From Lunatibacter salilacus (GTDB lineage Bacteria > Bacteroidota > Bacteroidia > Cytophagales > Cyclobacteriaceae): a stretch of 64,000 nucleotides of DNA. The notes beneath the pieces are model-generated. The model saw nothing but the letters and a program-made list of their open reading frames with translations, had not been told where the DNA came from and did not search any database. Shown piece by piece: positions 45,240 to 55,608 of the stretch. Each line of letters begins with the position of its first letter. The first letter of the stretch is position 1. A program made the position numbers and the translations under genes. Location of the stretch: NCBI RefSeq assembly GCF_009797935.1, contig NZ_VOLC01000014.1, positions 62,001 to 126,000 of the forward strand. The letters run 5' to 3'.

Positions 45240-46193
45240 TTAGAATACTTCTTTGGCAATTTTATAAGTAGCTTCAGCTTTACTCATGGTATAATAATGT
45301 AAAGAAGGTACAGCCGCTTTTACAAGTTCCTTACTTTGTTGGATTGCCCAAGTTATACCCACTTCTTTTACGTCAGCATTGGATTTGCATTTGTCTAACT
45401 CCACCATTAACGCATCAGGAAGATCCAAAAAGAATGTTCTGGGAAGATTCACTATTTGCGAAAGAGTTGTTATCGGTTTCAGTCCGGGGATAATCGGGAT
45501 ATCAATTCCAGCCTCCCGTACCCGCTTTACATAATCGAAATATTTCTGGTTATCAAAAAACATCTGCGTAACCACATAGCTGGCACCCGCATCTATTTTT
45601 GCCTGAAGATATTTCAGGTCATAGGTCAAACTTGGGGCCTCGAAGTGTTTTTCCGGATATCCCGCTACCCCGACACAGAAATTCGTGTGAAATCCTGTTT
45701 CAGTTTCATCGTGCAGGTAAATACCCTTATTCATATCTGTGATCTGTTTTACCAGTTGCCACGCATAGCAATGTCCATCCTTCTCAGCTATAAATTTACC
45801 TTCAGATTTATCGGCATCTCCCCGTAGTGCCAAGACATTCTGAACTCCAATAAACTCCAGATCAATCAGCGCATTTTCTGTTTCTTCTTCTGAAAATCCT
45901 CCGCATAGTAGATGCGGGACTGGTTCTACATGAAATTTGTTAATTAATGCCGCACAAATACCAATAGTGCCGGGTCTTTTCTTTGTGCTCACCTTCTGAA
46001 CAAGTCCTCCGGGATGCTGCTTATAGATGTATTCTTCCCGGTGGTAGGTGACATCTACAAATGGTGGATTAAACTCCATCAAAGGTTCAATTCCAGCGAG
46101 CATGTCCTGAAGACTTTGTCCTTTGAGAGGGGGTAGTATTTCGAACGAGAAGAGTGTTTTATTGGCTTGTTGGATGTGTTCTGTAATTTTCAT
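45240..46193 (-). CDS. metF: 5,10-Methylenetetrahydrofolate reductase
   Basis: 317-residue flavoenzyme that makes 5-methyl-THF for methionine synthase. TIM-barrel signatures: LFSFEILPPLKG at the start, FVDVTYHREEYI, GVQNVLALRGDAD and the C-terminal YVVTQMFFDNQKYFDYV with IPIIPGLKPI. It lies 79 bases after the second metH gene on the same strand, so methyl donor synthesis and use are encoded together, presumably under the SAM riboswitch at 50106-50204. Confidence 0.95.
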   Translation of the reverse strand: MKITEHIQQANKTLFSFEILPPLKGQSLQDMLAGIEPLMEFNPPFVDVTYHREEYIYKQHPGGLVQKVSTKKRPGTIGICAALINKFHVEPVPHLLCGGFSEEETENALIDLEFIGVQNVLALRGDADKSEGKFIAEKDGHCYAWQLVKQITDMNKGIYLHDETETGFHTNFCVGVAGYPEKHFEAPSLTYDLKYLQAKIDAGASYVVTQMFFDNQKYFDYVKRVREAGIDIPIIPGLKPITTLSQIVNLPRTFFLDLPDALMVELDKCKSNADVKEVGITWAIQQSKELVKAAVPSLHYYTMSKAEATYKIAKEVF

Positions 46194-46272
46194 GTTCTGC
46201 GAAAAGAATTACACCTGTGGGTGGATTTGTGTTTAATATCAATATTGGATAGAAATTAGTCGTCTTCAATTT

Positions 46273-48993
46273 TCACTGGACTTTATCCATAAGAATCAAT
46301 TTTGGCGTATATGCCAAGTTGGGAGAAAGCCATCGCTCTGCCTGCTCTTTGCTAACTCCTTTTCTATTTGCATAGTCAACTACCTGGTCCTCTCCGATTT
46401 TTCCCAGTCCAAAATATTTACTATCCGGATGAGCGAAATAAAATCCACTGACTGAGGATGTTGGATACATGGCAAAGCTATCTGTTAGGGTAATCCCAAT
46501 CCTTTGCTCAACCTCAAGTAAGTCAAAAAGCATCCTTTTTTCGGAGTGTTCCGGACAAGCCGGATAGCCCGGTGCCGGTCGGATACCTGCATAATTTTCT
46601 TGGATAAGGTCTTCATTCGCCAGATTTTCGTCAGGTGAGTAAGCCCAGAGTTCCTTCCTTACCAACGCATGAAGATACTCCGCTCCAGCCTCTGCCAACC
46701 TATCGGCGAGTGCTTTCAGCATGATATCGTGGTAATCGTCATCATCTTTTTTGTATTCATCCAATTTCGCTTCTATTCCTAGACCGGCAGTCACTGCAAA
46801 GCAACCAAAATAGTCTTTATCGGTCGGATGTATATAATCTACCAGACTTCGGTTTGGAACACCCCTCCCTTTTTTGCCCTGCTGCCGCAGAAAATGAAAT
46901 GCTTGGTCATTACCGCCCGTATACGCAGCATCAATCACCAAATCCTCTCCAATACGCTGAACGGGGAACAATCCTACGACAGCTTTTGCAGAAAGCCACC
47001 TTTCCGCTATTAGTTGATCCAACATGGCATTGGCCTCGGTGAAAAGCTTTTTAGCCTCCTCTCCTATCAGCGGATGTTCGAGAATTTTGGGGTATTTGCC
47101 CGAAAGCATCCAAGTACTGAAGAAAGGGGTCCAATCAATATATTCCCTCAGCACCTTCAAATCCAAATTTTCCAACGTTGTGATGCCCAACTTTTTCGGT
47201 ATATGGGGCCTATAGTTTTCCCAATCTATTACCGTAGGGTTTTTAGCAGCTTCCTCAAAGGTTGCCATTTGCTTGATTTGTTGTTTTGCTTCATGGGCCA
47301 CTCGCAGTTCTTGATAGGTTGCCTTGATTTTGAGCTTATAGTCCTCTTTAATCGCCTCATTAATGGCCTCTCCAGCGATCGGCACTGATTTGGAGGCATC
47401 GGTTACATGGACGACTATGCCGCTATAAACCGGGTCAATTTTTACCGCTGTATGAATCCGTGATGTGGTGGCACCCCCTATGAGAAGCGGTATCTGTAGC
47501 CCCCTTCTTTCCATCTCGGCCGCTACGTCTACCATTTCATCCAAGGATGGAGTAATGAGCCCGCTAAGCCCTATAATATCTACCTTCTGGGCAATTGCTT
47601 CATCGATAATGCGCTCCGCCTCAACCATCACTCCCAGGTCAATAATATGATAGCTGTTACAAGCTAGCACGACCCCGACGATGTTTTTGCCAATATCATG
47701 CACATCCCCCTTAACTGTAGCAAGTAGGATTTTTTTAATTTTTGACGTATTGCTATCGAAATTCAAGTCGCCTGCTTTGGGCATGAACGGCTCCAAGTAA
47801 GCCACTGCTTTTTTCATAACCCTGGCACTTTTGACAACCTGGGGCAAAAACATCTTGCCTTCTCCGAACAGATCACCTACTACGTTCATTCCATCCATCA
47901 AAGGACCTTCGATTACCTTGAGCGGATCACCAAAATGGACCCGGGCTTCTTCAGTATCTTCCAAAACATAGTCAATGATTCCCTTTACCAGGGCATGTTC
48001 AATTCTTTTTTCTATGCTGGCACTTCGCCATTCATCGTCCACTTTGGCTTTTTTGCCACTTGATTTAACTGTCTCGGCAAAATCCAACAACCTTTCCGTA
48101 GCGTCTTCCCGGCGGTTCCACATAACATCCTCCACTCGCTCCAGCAGATCTTTGGGAATATCGTCATAGATTTCCAACATGGTTGGATTCACTATCCCCA
48201 TATCCATGCCGTGTTTGATCGCATGATATAAAAATACCGCATGCATGGCTTCCCTCACTGGGTTGTTGCCTCTAAACGAAAAGCTTACGTTGCTCACTCC
48301 CCCGCTGATTTTTGCTCCCGGTAGATTTTGCTTGATCCACTGAGTTGCCCTGAAAAAATCGATGGCGTTAGTTCGGTGTTCTTCCATGCCGGTTGCTACA
48401 GGGAAAATATTAGGATCAAAAATAATGTCTTGCGGGTTGAAATGGACGGTTTTGGTCAATATGTCATAGCTTCTCCTACAAATCTGCACCCTGCGTTCAT
48501 ACGTGTCCGCCTGTCCTTTCTCATCAAATGCCATTACCACCACTGCCGCGCCAAAACGTTTGACGGTCTTCGCCTGCCGGATGAATTCTTCCTCACCATT
48601 CTTCAAGCTGATCGAATTGACAATTCCCTTTCCTTGGACACATTTGAGTCCGGCGACGATGATATGGAACTTGGAGCTATCTATCATGATTGGAATCCGG
48701 CTAATTTCGGGTTCCGAAGCGATTAGGTTCAAAAATTTGACCATTGCTGCTTCTCCATCCAACATCCCTTCGTCCATACAAACATCCAGGATTTGAGCTC
48801 CCCCCCTTACCTGATCCAAGGCAACCTCCAGTGCCTGGTCATAATCTCCATTCAAGATCAGTTTGGCAAATCTCTTTGACCCGGTCACATTGGTTCTTTC
48901 TCCAATATTGACGAAATTTATTTCCGGTGTGAAAACCAGTGGTTCCAGACCGGAAAGTTTCATTACGTTGCTGTATTTGGATTTCAGTTGCAT
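46273..48993 (-). CDS. metH: Methionine synthase, C-terminal part (pterin-, B12-binding and reactivation domains)
   Basis: 906-residue second half of cobalamin-dependent methionine synthase. Order: pterin-binding domain ([16 protein letters not shown], then [17 protein letters not shown]), cap and B12-binding domain with the cobalt ligand His432 in [11 protein letters not shown], and SAM-dependent reactivation domain ([15 protein letters not shown]). It begins with MKLSGLEPL near residue 11, the linker sequence after the homocysteine domain in single-chain MetH. Its ATG is 2 bases after the stop of the N-terminal gene. Both halves are intact, so this is a two-gene enzyme rather than a frameshift. 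Confidence 0.92.
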   Translation of the reverse strand: MQLKSKYSNVMKLSGLEPLVFTPEINFVNIGERTNVTGSKRFAKLILNGDYDQALEVALDQVRGGAQILDVCMDEGMLDGEAAMVKFLNLIASEPEISRIPIMIDSSKFHIIVAGLKCVQGKGIVNSISLKNGEEEFIRQAKTVKRFGAAVVVMAFDEKGQADTYERRVQICRRSYDILTKTVHFNPQDIIFDPNIFPVATGMEEHRTNAIDFFRATQWIKQNLPGAKISGGVSNVSFSFRGNNPVREAMHAVFLYHAIKHGMDMGIVNPTMLEIYDDIPKDLLERVEDVMWNRREDATERLLDFAETVKSSGKKAKVDDEWRSASIEKRIEHALVKGIIDYVLEDTEEARVHFGDPLKVIEGPLMDGMNVVGDLFGEGKMFLPQVVKSARVMKKAVAYLEPFMPKAGDLNFDSNTSKIKKILLATVKGDVHDIGKNIVGVVLACNSYHIIDLGVMVEAERIIDEAIAQKVDIIGLSGLITPSLDEMVDVAAEMERRGLQIPLLIGGATTSRIHTAVKIDPVYSGIVVHVTDASKSVPIAGEAINEAIKEDYKLKIKATYQELRVAHEAKQQIKQMATFEEAAKNPTVIDWENYRPHIPKKLGITTLENLDLKVLREYIDWTPFFSTWMLSGKYPKILEHPLIGEEAKKLFTEANAMLDQLIAERWLSAKAVVGLFPVQRIGEDLVIDAAYTGGNDQAFHFLRQQGKKGRGVPNRSLVDYIHPTDKDYFGCFAVTAGLGIEAKLDEYKKDDDDYHDIMLKALADRLAEAGAEYLHALVRKELWAYSPDENLANEDLIQENYAGIRPAPGYPACPEHSEKRMLFDLLEVEQRIGITLTDSFAMYPTSSVSGFYFAHPDSKYFGLGKIGEDQVVDYANRKGVSKEQAERWLSPNLAYTPKLILMDKVQ

Positions 48994-48995
48994 AG

Positions 48996-50036
48996 TTAGT
49001 TTTCTGCCGGTTCAAGATTCAATTTTCGCGGGGAATAGTTTGCTGCTGTCTTGGCGATAATCTGTATATGGTCCGGTGTAGTCCCGCAGCATCCGCCAAG
49101 GATATTTACCCAGCCTTCTTTAAGGAATTCCTCCACTTGGCTGTTCATCTCATCAGGACCCTGATCATAGGCTCCAAATTCATTGGGCAAACCCGCATTT
49201 GGATAGACACTGACAAGAAAAGGGGCCTCTTCAGCCATCACCTTCAGATAAGGTCGTAATTCCTTTGCTCCCAACGCACAGTTCAGGCCAACGCTGAAGA
49301 GAGGTACATGGGAAATAGAAATTAGGAAAGCTTCGGTTGTCTGTCCGGATAGTGTTCTCCCGGAGGCATCGGTAATGGTACCGGAGACCATAATGGGGAT
49401 GCCACCCTCTTGTGGAGAAAGAGGAATACCCAACTCTTCATAAACTTCCTGGATGGCATAAAGAGCCGCTTTGGCGTTTAAGGTGTCAAATACAGTCTCC
49501 ACCAGCAGCATATCCACCCCTCCGTCCAGCAATCCCCTGATCTGGTCCTTGTATGCATCAGCAAGCTGATCAAAGGTAATCGCCCTGTACCCCGGATCAT
49601 TTACATCTGGAGAAATGGAGGCAGTTCTGTTTGTAGGTCCCAAGGCACCGGCAACAAAGCGCGGCTGATCTGGAGTCAACTTTGTGAATTCAAGAGCAAC
49701 TTCTTTCGCCAGTCTGGCCGACTGGAGATTGAGCATGTAGGCCAAGTGCTGAAGGCCGTAATCTTCTTGCGCAATAGAGGTGCTACTGAATGTGTTTGTT
49801 TCTACAATATCAGCTCCTGCTTTGAAGTATTCGGCATGAATCTCCCGAATGATATCAGGCCTTGATAGGGACAATAAGTCGTTGTTCCCCTTCAATGATT
49901 TTTTGAAATTTGCCAAATCAGGAGTCCTAAAATCATCTTCACCCAATCCATACCGCTGAATCATAGTCCCCATGGCACCGTCCAGTATGAGTATTTTTCT
50001 TTGGGATTGATGTAATAGTAAGTCAGTTCTGTTCAT
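48996..50036 (-). CDS. metH: Methionine synthase, N-terminal part (homocysteine S-methyltransferase domain)
   Basis: 346-residue zinc-dependent homocysteine-binding domain, equivalent to the first 350 residues of E. coli MetH. It has the start [19 protein letters not shown], the zinc ligand Cys in [17 protein letters not shown] and the Cys-Cys pair in [13 protein letters not shown]. It ends with [14 protein letters not shown], corresponding to the linker between domains. First gene of the metH-metH-metF operon, directly behind a SAM-I riboswitch. It could be mistaken for a stand-alone homocysteine methyltransferase, but the adjoining gene supplies the remaining domains. Confidence 0.9.
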   Translation of the reverse strand: MNRTDLLLHQSQRKILILDGAMGTMIQRYGLGEDDFRTPDLANFKKSLKGNNDLLSLSRPDIIREIHAEYFKAGADIVETNTFSSTSIAQEDYGLQHLAYMLNLQSARLAKEVALEFTKLTPDQPRFVAGALGPTNRTASISPDVNDPGYRAITFDQLADAYKDQIRGLLDGGVDMLLVETVFDTLNAKAALYAIQEVYEELGIPLSPQEGGIPIMVSGTITDASGRTLSGQTTEAFLISISHVPLFSVGLNCALGAKELRPYLKVMAEEAPFLVSVYPNAGLPNEFGAYDQGPDEMNSQVEEFLKEGWVNILGGCCGTTPDHIQIIAKTAANYSPRKLNLEPAEN

Positions 50037-50105
50037 GTTTTCAGGATCTAAAGCGAATCAAGAAAGAACCGAAAGAAAAATAGAATTTTGAATACTATCT
50101 CACGG

Positions 50106-50204
50106 CTCATCTTCATCCGGAAAACCCGGATAGGGAATTAGCACCTTTTTAAATTTAGGTTGCTAAGACATCATAGGGCCCTTCCCTCCGTCTTTCTTGA
50201 TAAG
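50106..50204 (-). ncRNA. SAM-I (S-box) riboswitch controlling metH-metF
   Basis: Read on the minus strand, the S-box core appears in order: CTTATCAAGA (50204 on), GGAGGGA, GGGCCCTATGATG, AGCAACC, AAAGGTGCTAATTCC, a hairpin ATCCGGGTTTTCCGGAT, and GATGAG (50111-50106), which closes helix P1 with CTTATC. SAM binding would repress methionine synthesis genes. The 69 bases between the aptamer and the metH start show no GC-rich hairpin with a T run, so control may act on ribosome access; this part is uncertain. A TAnnTTTG promoter sits at 50211-50218, right at the aptamer's start. Confidence 0.9.
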
Positions 50205-50210
50205 CAATTC

Positions 50211-50218
50211 CAAAATTA
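50211..50218 (-). promoter_or_regulatory. Promoter -7 element TAATTTTG for the riboswitch-metH operon (minus strand)
   Basis: Exact TAnnTTTG match placed so that transcription would start near 50205, the first base of the riboswitch. The agreement of two independent signals makes this the most credible promoter in the window. The rest of the gap to 50373 shows nothing further. Confidence 0.65.
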
Positions 50219-50373
50219 ACATCTTTTTATCGGAAAAATTCCCGATTGATTCAAAACTTTCAAAATTCGGAGCAATTTTCTGTTGATACATTAGGGATGT
50301 CATCACTTATTAAGTCATCATCCGTTTGTTGGCAAAAAAGGTTTATTAAATAAAACTACTTCAACAAATTACA

Positions 50374-51681
50374 CTAGGGCCTTACCCCTAGGCCAAATTG
50401 CAGGTATGGTCCTTTCATAAAGGACTGCATACTGGTGTCGCCAAACCTATACCTGCCAAGAGGCATTTCATAGCCTGCATGTATGGAATAGACAACATTA
50501 AAAGCATTGACTTTGGCTATAGGAAGCGCATAGGCAATCATCAACTCCGGCTTTACCATGAGCCCTCTGGCAAAAATGTAGCCGTCATAATCGGGTTCCT
50601 CAAAAAGAAGCGGGAATTCAGGTTTGTTCAGGTTTTCCAAGGTATAACGTACACTCCCAAATCCTAGTCCTCCTAAGACTCCCATTTCTAGGTTATTTCT
50701 TTTAAAAAGTTGATACCCCAGATTTCCATAAAAGCGTATGCTGTTCAGCGATTGGTCATAGGATTCGTTGGCGGTACCCTTACTGGCTAAATTGAAAATT
50801 TCCGCTCCATACATCTTTCTGCCATTCTCGCCGATAATCTTAAACCCTATGTTACCCGGAATATCTGGTAGCCTATTGTAATCATTTGCATCCAAGGATT
50901 CATTGAAACTCCCTACGGAAACAAAATTTTTGCCATAAAAAAAATGAAGGCCTAAAGTAGCATCATCATAGAAAATATTCCTGTCTGGCAGCGATATACC
51001 TGCTCCCATACGTAAAAATGCTCCTGCTTGCGTATTGTCAAAAGCTACCCCATTTTTATTCCATGCGTTTTCAAAAGGACTAAAAGAATAGCCAAATTTC
51101 CCGATAAGTTCTATAGATTCTTCCATGGATGGGATCCTGATGTCATATCCCAACTGGAATCCAATCTCAGTAAGAAAACCTCCAAAATAGTTGCTTCCCT
51201 TTTGAATGTCATTTTTCCGCAAAATAAAACCTTGAGCCGGCGAAGCTAAAAAATCTCCCAAGCGTTCGGGCTGACCTTCCTTTAACATCTGAAAATTAAG
51301 ATAACCCACACCCAAAGACATGTAATGAATGAACTGCACTCGCCCCTCTTCCGTCAACGCATAGCCAACATTAAAATAAAGCCGTGAGGTTCTATAATCC
51401 AATTCATAATCCCTAAATACTGACTTGGGTCCGTTATTTTGATACAGTTCCACCCCAAAAATAAAGTCGTTAATCCTACTTTGATACCCTATTCCCAATG
51501 TGGTGTATCCATTTCGAAGGGGAGATAGCCCTTTATCGGAGAGCATTTCGTTAAATTCTCTGAGATTGGCTCCGGAACTTCCATAGGTAAGGTAAAAAGT
51601 AGACCTGCGGGAAGGGTCAGTCTGAGCCATCAAACTCTGGCCCCATAAAATGAAAATCAACAGCAGGATGGGTATACGCAT
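50374..51681 (-). CDS. Outer-membrane beta-barrel protein, unknown function
   Basis: 435-residue exported protein with a signal peptide (MRIPILLLIFILWGQSLMAQ). The rest is amphipathic strands with alternating aromatic residues (YTTLGIGYQSRINDFIFGVE; RLYFNVGYALTEEGRVQFIH; GPYLQFGLGVRP at the end), consistent with an OMP barrel. Not assigned to a named family. ATG 51681 is chosen because it gives the signal peptide; the longer frame to 51741 does not. It is downstream of a histidine kinase gene (67-127 bases apart), and a weak hairpin lies between them. Confidence 0.7.
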   Translation of the reverse strand: MRIPILLLIFILWGQSLMAQTDPSRRSTFYLTYGSSGANLREFNEMLSDKGLSPLRNGYTTLGIGYQSRINDFIFGVELYQNNGPKSVFRDYELDYRTSRLYFNVGYALTEEGRVQFIHYMSLGVGYLNFQMLKEGQPERLGDFLASPAQGFILRKNDIQKGSNYFGGFLTEIGFQLGYDIRIPSMEESIELIGKFGYSFSPFENAWNKNGVAFDNTQAGAFLRMGAGISLPDRNIFYDDATLGLHFFYGKNFVSVGSFNESLDANDYNRLPDIPGNIGFKIIGENGRKMYGAEIFNLASKGTANESYDQSLNSIRFYGNLGYQLFKRNNLEMGVLGGLGFGSVRYTLENLNKPEFPLLFEEPDYDGYIFARGLMVKPELMIAYALPIAKVNAFNVVYSIHAGYEMPLGRYRFGDTSMQSFMKGPYLQFGLGVRP

Positions 51682-51739
51682 TTTTTGAAAATTGAAGCCG
51701 AAATTAAAGCTATTGGATGGAATAACCAGACTATTCAGC

Positions 51740-51768
51740 AAAATATTGCCCTCTTTGTAGGGTATTTT
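51740..51768 (-). terminator. Weak AT-rich hairpin after the histidine kinase gene
   Basis: AAAATATTGCCCT pairs with AGGGTATTTT with a small internal loop. It may end the kinase transcript on the minus strand. Low GC content makes this tentative. Confidence 0.3.
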
Positions 51769-51808
51769 AGCCCTTGGTTTAAAATTCCATCATTCATGCT
51801 GAGATGGC

Positions 51809-54800
51809 TTATAGGTATTTTGTGATTTTGGCATAAAGGTTAGCCGGAACAAATGGCTTTGACACATAATCATCCATGCCCGCCTCCTGTATGTCCTCCT
51901 TTACTTCAGAATAAGACGATGCTGTCAATGCAATTATCGGGATTCTTTTGGAGGAGTTTTCCTTCTCCATTTGCCGGATTCTATTGGACACCTCAAATCC
52001 GTCCATGACGGGCATCTGCAAGTCAAGTAAAAGGATGTCAAAATCACCCTCCATATACATTGCTACTGCCTTTTCTCCGTTATTGGCAAATTCGAGATTC
52101 CCCACCCCCCATCTAATTAGATATTTTCGAAGCAATACCTGATTGACAATATTGTCTTCAGCAACCAAAAGGCTGGTTTTATTTAGGTCCTTCAATGGCC
52201 CCGAAGTCAATTGATTGCTGGATTTTGCCTGTTTGGAAATATCAAAACTGAGTTCAAACCAGAAAATTGTCCCTTGGGATGGTGTTGATTTTACATAAAT
52301 GTCTGACCCAAAAAGTTGAATAAGCTTTTTTACTATAGCGAGACCCAGACCTGTTCCCCCATATTTCCGGGTAGTATCAGAGCTTGCTTGGGTAAATGCC
52401 TCAAAGATAGAGTCAAGTTTGTTTTCGGGGATTCCAATACCCGTATCTTCCACCTCAAAATGAATTGACACAGTGGCGTCTGTCTGTTTGGTTGGCCTCA
52501 TTGAAATCTTCACCATCCCGTCCTTTGTAAACTTTACCGCATTGGAAATCAGGTTGTTCAAAATCTGGGAGATTCTCACTGGGTCCCCAACAATATACTG
52601 AGGAAGATTAGGTGCAATATCCAAAACAATTTCTAACGCTTTTTCCCGTATTTGGTAGGTATATGAATGAACTATCCTGTTTAACAAATGCGCAGGTTCA
52701 AATACAACGGTTTCCAATTCAATTTTACCCGAATCAATCTTGTTAAAATCAAGTATATCGTTGATCAATCCTAGCAGGTTTTCTGCGGAAAACTGTAAGG
52801 TTCGCAGATTTTCGAGTTGATCCTCCCTGGGGTTGTCTTCAAGCAGCAAATGGGACAGACCAATCACCGCATTCATTGGTGTCCTTATCTCATGACTCAT
52901 GACAGACAGAAACTGGGATTTGGCCGTCAATGCTGCCTCGGCCCGATTTTTTGCCAGAAACAACTCCTTCTGAGTTTCTTTTAACTTGGTAATATCCCGG
53001 GCAATTCCCAAATAGTAACGGACCTTACCCTGGTCGTCTTTTATCAGTTTACCGCTGGAACTAAAGATTCTAAAAGTGCCGTCTCTATGCTTTAATCTAC
53101 ATTCAAATGAGGGATTGTGCTCAAAATACATAATCGGGTCTTCCTTAAACCTCTCCAAGGATTTTCGATCATCCGGATGCAGAAAATCAACAAAAGCCCC
53201 ACTGGTAAATTCGTATGTTTCGTAATCCAAAAACTGTTTGATATTCGGCGAGACATAACTCAATTCCATTGAGGAGTTAATCGAAAAGATAAGTTCCGTA
53301 GATTCCTCCACTAAATTCCTGTATTTCAGCTCACTTTTCTCAAGTGCTTTTTTGATGTGGTACTCATCAGATATATCTTGGATGATACCCAAAAAATACT
53401 CCAATCCTTCATCCGAAAAAATAGGCTTAGCCATCAATTTATACACCCTATTCATGTAGTGTAACTCTTTTGATGTTGTAACTTTTCTTTTCCTAGCTGT
53501 CTCAAATAGCGGAAGAATGACATCAAAGTTGGTGGTATTTGCTTGCTGTATGGTCTTCCCTTCAAAATAGGCCTTATCCAACCCCCAATAATCAAAATTT
53601 GGCCCTTCTGCGACGAGGTAAGTATAATTCTTGTCTATTAGAAATACATTGGTAAGCGGAATATTTGAAGCTAAAACACGGTATTGATTTTTAATACGCT
53701 CTATCTCTGCCCGGTCAAACTTTTTCTCAGTGATATCTTGAAAAAGCCCCTCATAGCAAACCGCTTCTCCTTTTTCGAGCGAAAGGGCACTTGCTTTATC
53801 CTCAATCCATTTGTAATTCCCATTTTTTTGCCGGATTCTATACTCCCTTATACGTACAGGATTGTCTAAATCTGCAAATGACTGAACAAAGCCCGGCAGG
53901 TCATCAGGGTGAATCAAGTCCAGAAAACTGGTTTTGTCCTCTATAATATCTTTGGCCCGATAACCGTATTTTTTGATGTTTTCTGTAATAAATGTAATCT
54001 CAAAGTGATTTTTCGGATCCAATCTGAACATAACGGCTAGGCTTTTTTCCACAATGACCTTGACCGTGTTGGCCATTTCTTCCCGCTCCCGCTTTTCGGC
54101 AATGTTATTGATTATCAGCGAAAATCCAACGACCTCTTTATCGGGGTTTTTCAATAATGTTATAGACAGTTCGAATGGTGCCTGTTGTTTGGAAATACAA
54201 GCCAATGAAACCTCACCGCACCAGTTACCTGTCAAATAGGTTTCTTCAAATAAATTATATAAAGTTTTATTTTCACCCGATATAAGCGTATATAAATCTC
54301 CAATCCTACCGGAAAATGAAACTGGCACTCCACTTGATTTGGAGGCAGCCTGATTCATGTAGATAATTTGGAAGCTCAGGTCAGTCACAAAAATCGGATC
54401 TTTTACTTGGGCTAATATTTGGGATTCAAACTGGAGATTTCTTTCAATTTCCTTTTTGTCTGAAATATCCATGCAATAACCGAATACTTCCAATTGATTT
54501 TGGGGACTGAGACTATTCACCTGAATCCTATATGAAATAAATCGGTCTTTCCCGTCAGGATGACTATACACGAACTCTCCGGAGGTAGTTTTTCTTGTCT
54601 TAATGGCTTTCTTCAACTGATTCCCCACCTTTGCCCGATCCTTTGACCTCACAAGATGGATAAAATCCCTTATCGCTATGGATTCGGTTTCCAGATGTAG
54701 ACCAAAAAGCTTTCTTAGACCGGGAGATAAAAACACCTTTCTCTGGGCGTTCAAAAACCTCCATGACCCTGTTTTTGCCAAAAGCTCAGCTTCTTGCAAT

Positions 54801-55174
54801 AGCTTATCTTGCGGTATCAACCTCCCTAAGGATTGATCCAATAATGATAGATTATCACGATCAGGCATCCATTTTCCCGCAGCAAAACAAAGTTTCCCAT
54901 ATCCTTCCATCCATATGCCCTCGATTCGCCATGCAGTAGGTGTTTCCTTTGTAGGCAACTGCTTTATGGAAACGAAGTTTTTTTTATCGATGGATTTAAA
55001 ATATGCGATTAGTTTGCTTAATAAAAACTCATCCCGCTGAAAAATTTCTTCCCAGGATCCCGGAGAATCAGGAATTCCTTCTGAAAAAAGTATAGCGTGC
55101 TCATTGAACACCAAGAAAAAATCTTGATAATTCAACTTTTCGCTGGAAAAACCACGGTTGAAAATTGTGTTCAT
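51809..55174 (-). CDS. Hybrid sensor histidine kinase with five PAS domains and receiver
   Basis: 1121-residue cytosolic signalling protein. A novel N-terminal region (1-125) precedes five PAS/PAC units (about 130-245, 250-365, 375-495, 505-615, 620-745). The HisKA domain follows with phospho-acceptor His761 (FLSVMSHEIRTPMNAV), the ATPase with NLISNAVKF and GTGLGLAIV, and a C-terminal receiver with Asp1051 (ILLLDLQMPVMDGFE). No membrane segment is visible, so it senses internal signals such as redox, light or a ligand. No response regulator is adjacent and there is no output domain after the receiver. The 194-base upstream gap is AT-rich without an exact promoter match. Confidence 0.9.
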   Translation of the reverse strand: MNTIFNRGFSSEKLNYQDFFLVFNEHAILFSEGIPDSPGSWEEIFQRDEFLLSKLIAYFKSIDKKNFVSIKQLPTKETPTAWRIEGIWMEGYGKLCFAAGKWMPDRDNLSLLDQSLGRLIPQDKLLQEAELLAKTGSWRFLNAQRKVFLSPGLRKLFGLHLETESIAIRDFIHLVRSKDRAKVGNQLKKAIKTRKTTSGEFVYSHPDGKDRFISYRIQVNSLSPQNQLEVFGYCMDISDKKEIERNLQFESQILAQVKDPIFVTDLSFQIIYMNQAASKSSGVPVSFSGRIGDLYTLISGENKTLYNLFEETYLTGNWCGEVSLACISKQQAPFELSITLLKNPDKEVVGFSLIINNIAEKREREEMANTVKVIVEKSLAVMFRLDPKNHFEITFITENIKKYGYRAKDIIEDKTSFLDLIHPDDLPGFVQSFADLDNPVRIREYRIRQKNGNYKWIEDKASALSLEKGEAVCYEGLFQDITEKKFDRAEIERIKNQYRVLASNIPLTNVFLIDKNYTYLVAEGPNFDYWGLDKAYFEGKTIQQANTTNFDVILPLFETARKRKVTTSKELHYMNRVYKLMAKPIFSDEGLEYFLGIIQDISDEYHIKKALEKSELKYRNLVEESTELIFSINSSMELSYVSPNIKQFLDYETYEFTSGAFVDFLHPDDRKSLERFKEDPIMYFEHNPSFECRLKHRDGTFRIFSSSGKLIKDDQGKVRYYLGIARDITKLKETQKELFLAKNRAEAALTAKSQFLSVMSHEIRTPMNAVIGLSHLLLEDNPREDQLENLRTLQFSAENLLGLINDILDFNKIDSGKIELETVVFEPAHLLNRIVHSYTYQIREKALEIVLDIAPNLPQYIVGDPVRISQILNNLISNAVKFTKDGMVKISMRPTKQTDATVSIHFEVEDTGIGIPENKLDSIFEAFTQASSDTTRKYGGTGLGLAIVKKLIQLFGSDIYVKSTPSQGTIFWFELSFDISKQAKSSNQLTSGPLKDLNKTSLLVAEDNIVNQVLLRKYLIRWGVGNLEFANNGEKAVAMYMEGDFDILLLDLQMPVMDGFEVSNRIRQMEKENSSKRIPIIALTASSYSEVKEDIQEAGMDDYVSKPFVPANLYAKITKYL

Positions 55175-55368
55175 TATAAAAATCAGTATGATCGCTTTAG
55201 AGTCAAGAAGCTTGAATTAAAGCACAGTAATCAAAATAATAGTGAAGTAAATGCACGTATAAATATAAAAACAAATAACGGTTATATACAAGTAATTAAT
55301 TAAATACGACTTTATATTTAAAAATTTTCATTATTCTTCTTTCAAATTATAATAAATAAAGGTTTATC

Positions 55369-55602
55369 TTATAATTTTCCCCGAAGATCCCCTATCTCCA
55401 TCTTCTTGATCAACTCGTTGCTAATTACTGCTACAGGACCGGATTTGCAAAAATCCATACATTTGGTTTTCACTATCTTCCATTTCCCCTTATGGGGATC
55501 AGTTTTAAGAAGCTGACCCATTTCTTTGAGCAAAGTTTTGCACCCGTTTTTTTTACAATCAGATCCTGTACAAACAAAAATAAATTTTCGGTATGTTGCC
55601 AT
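55369..55602 (-). CDS. Thioredoxin-like 2Fe-2S ferredoxin domain protein
   Basis: 77-residue protein resembling the small thioredoxin-like [2Fe-2S] ferredoxins and the NuoE-type cluster domain. Cys11, Cys16, Cys48 and Cys52 provide the four expected ligands (FVCTGSDC and KCMDFCKSGP); Cys21 is extra. Electron-transfer partner unknown. It begins 6 bases after DUF819 and is the last gene of a four-gene minus-strand run, so it is probably cotranscribed with the membrane protein. Confidence 0.82.
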   Translation of the reverse strand: MATYRKFIFVCTGSDCKKNGCKTLLKEMGQLLKTDPHKGKWKIVKTKCMDFCKSGPVAVISNELIKKMEIGDLRGKL

Positions 55603-55608
55603 CTTTAG

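Noticed and set aside
48985-49005. Frameshift or nonsense mutation splitting metH
   Set aside because: Both parts are complete domains, the break falls in the inter-domain linker, and the second part has its own ATG 2 bases after the stop. A two-gene enzyme explains it better.
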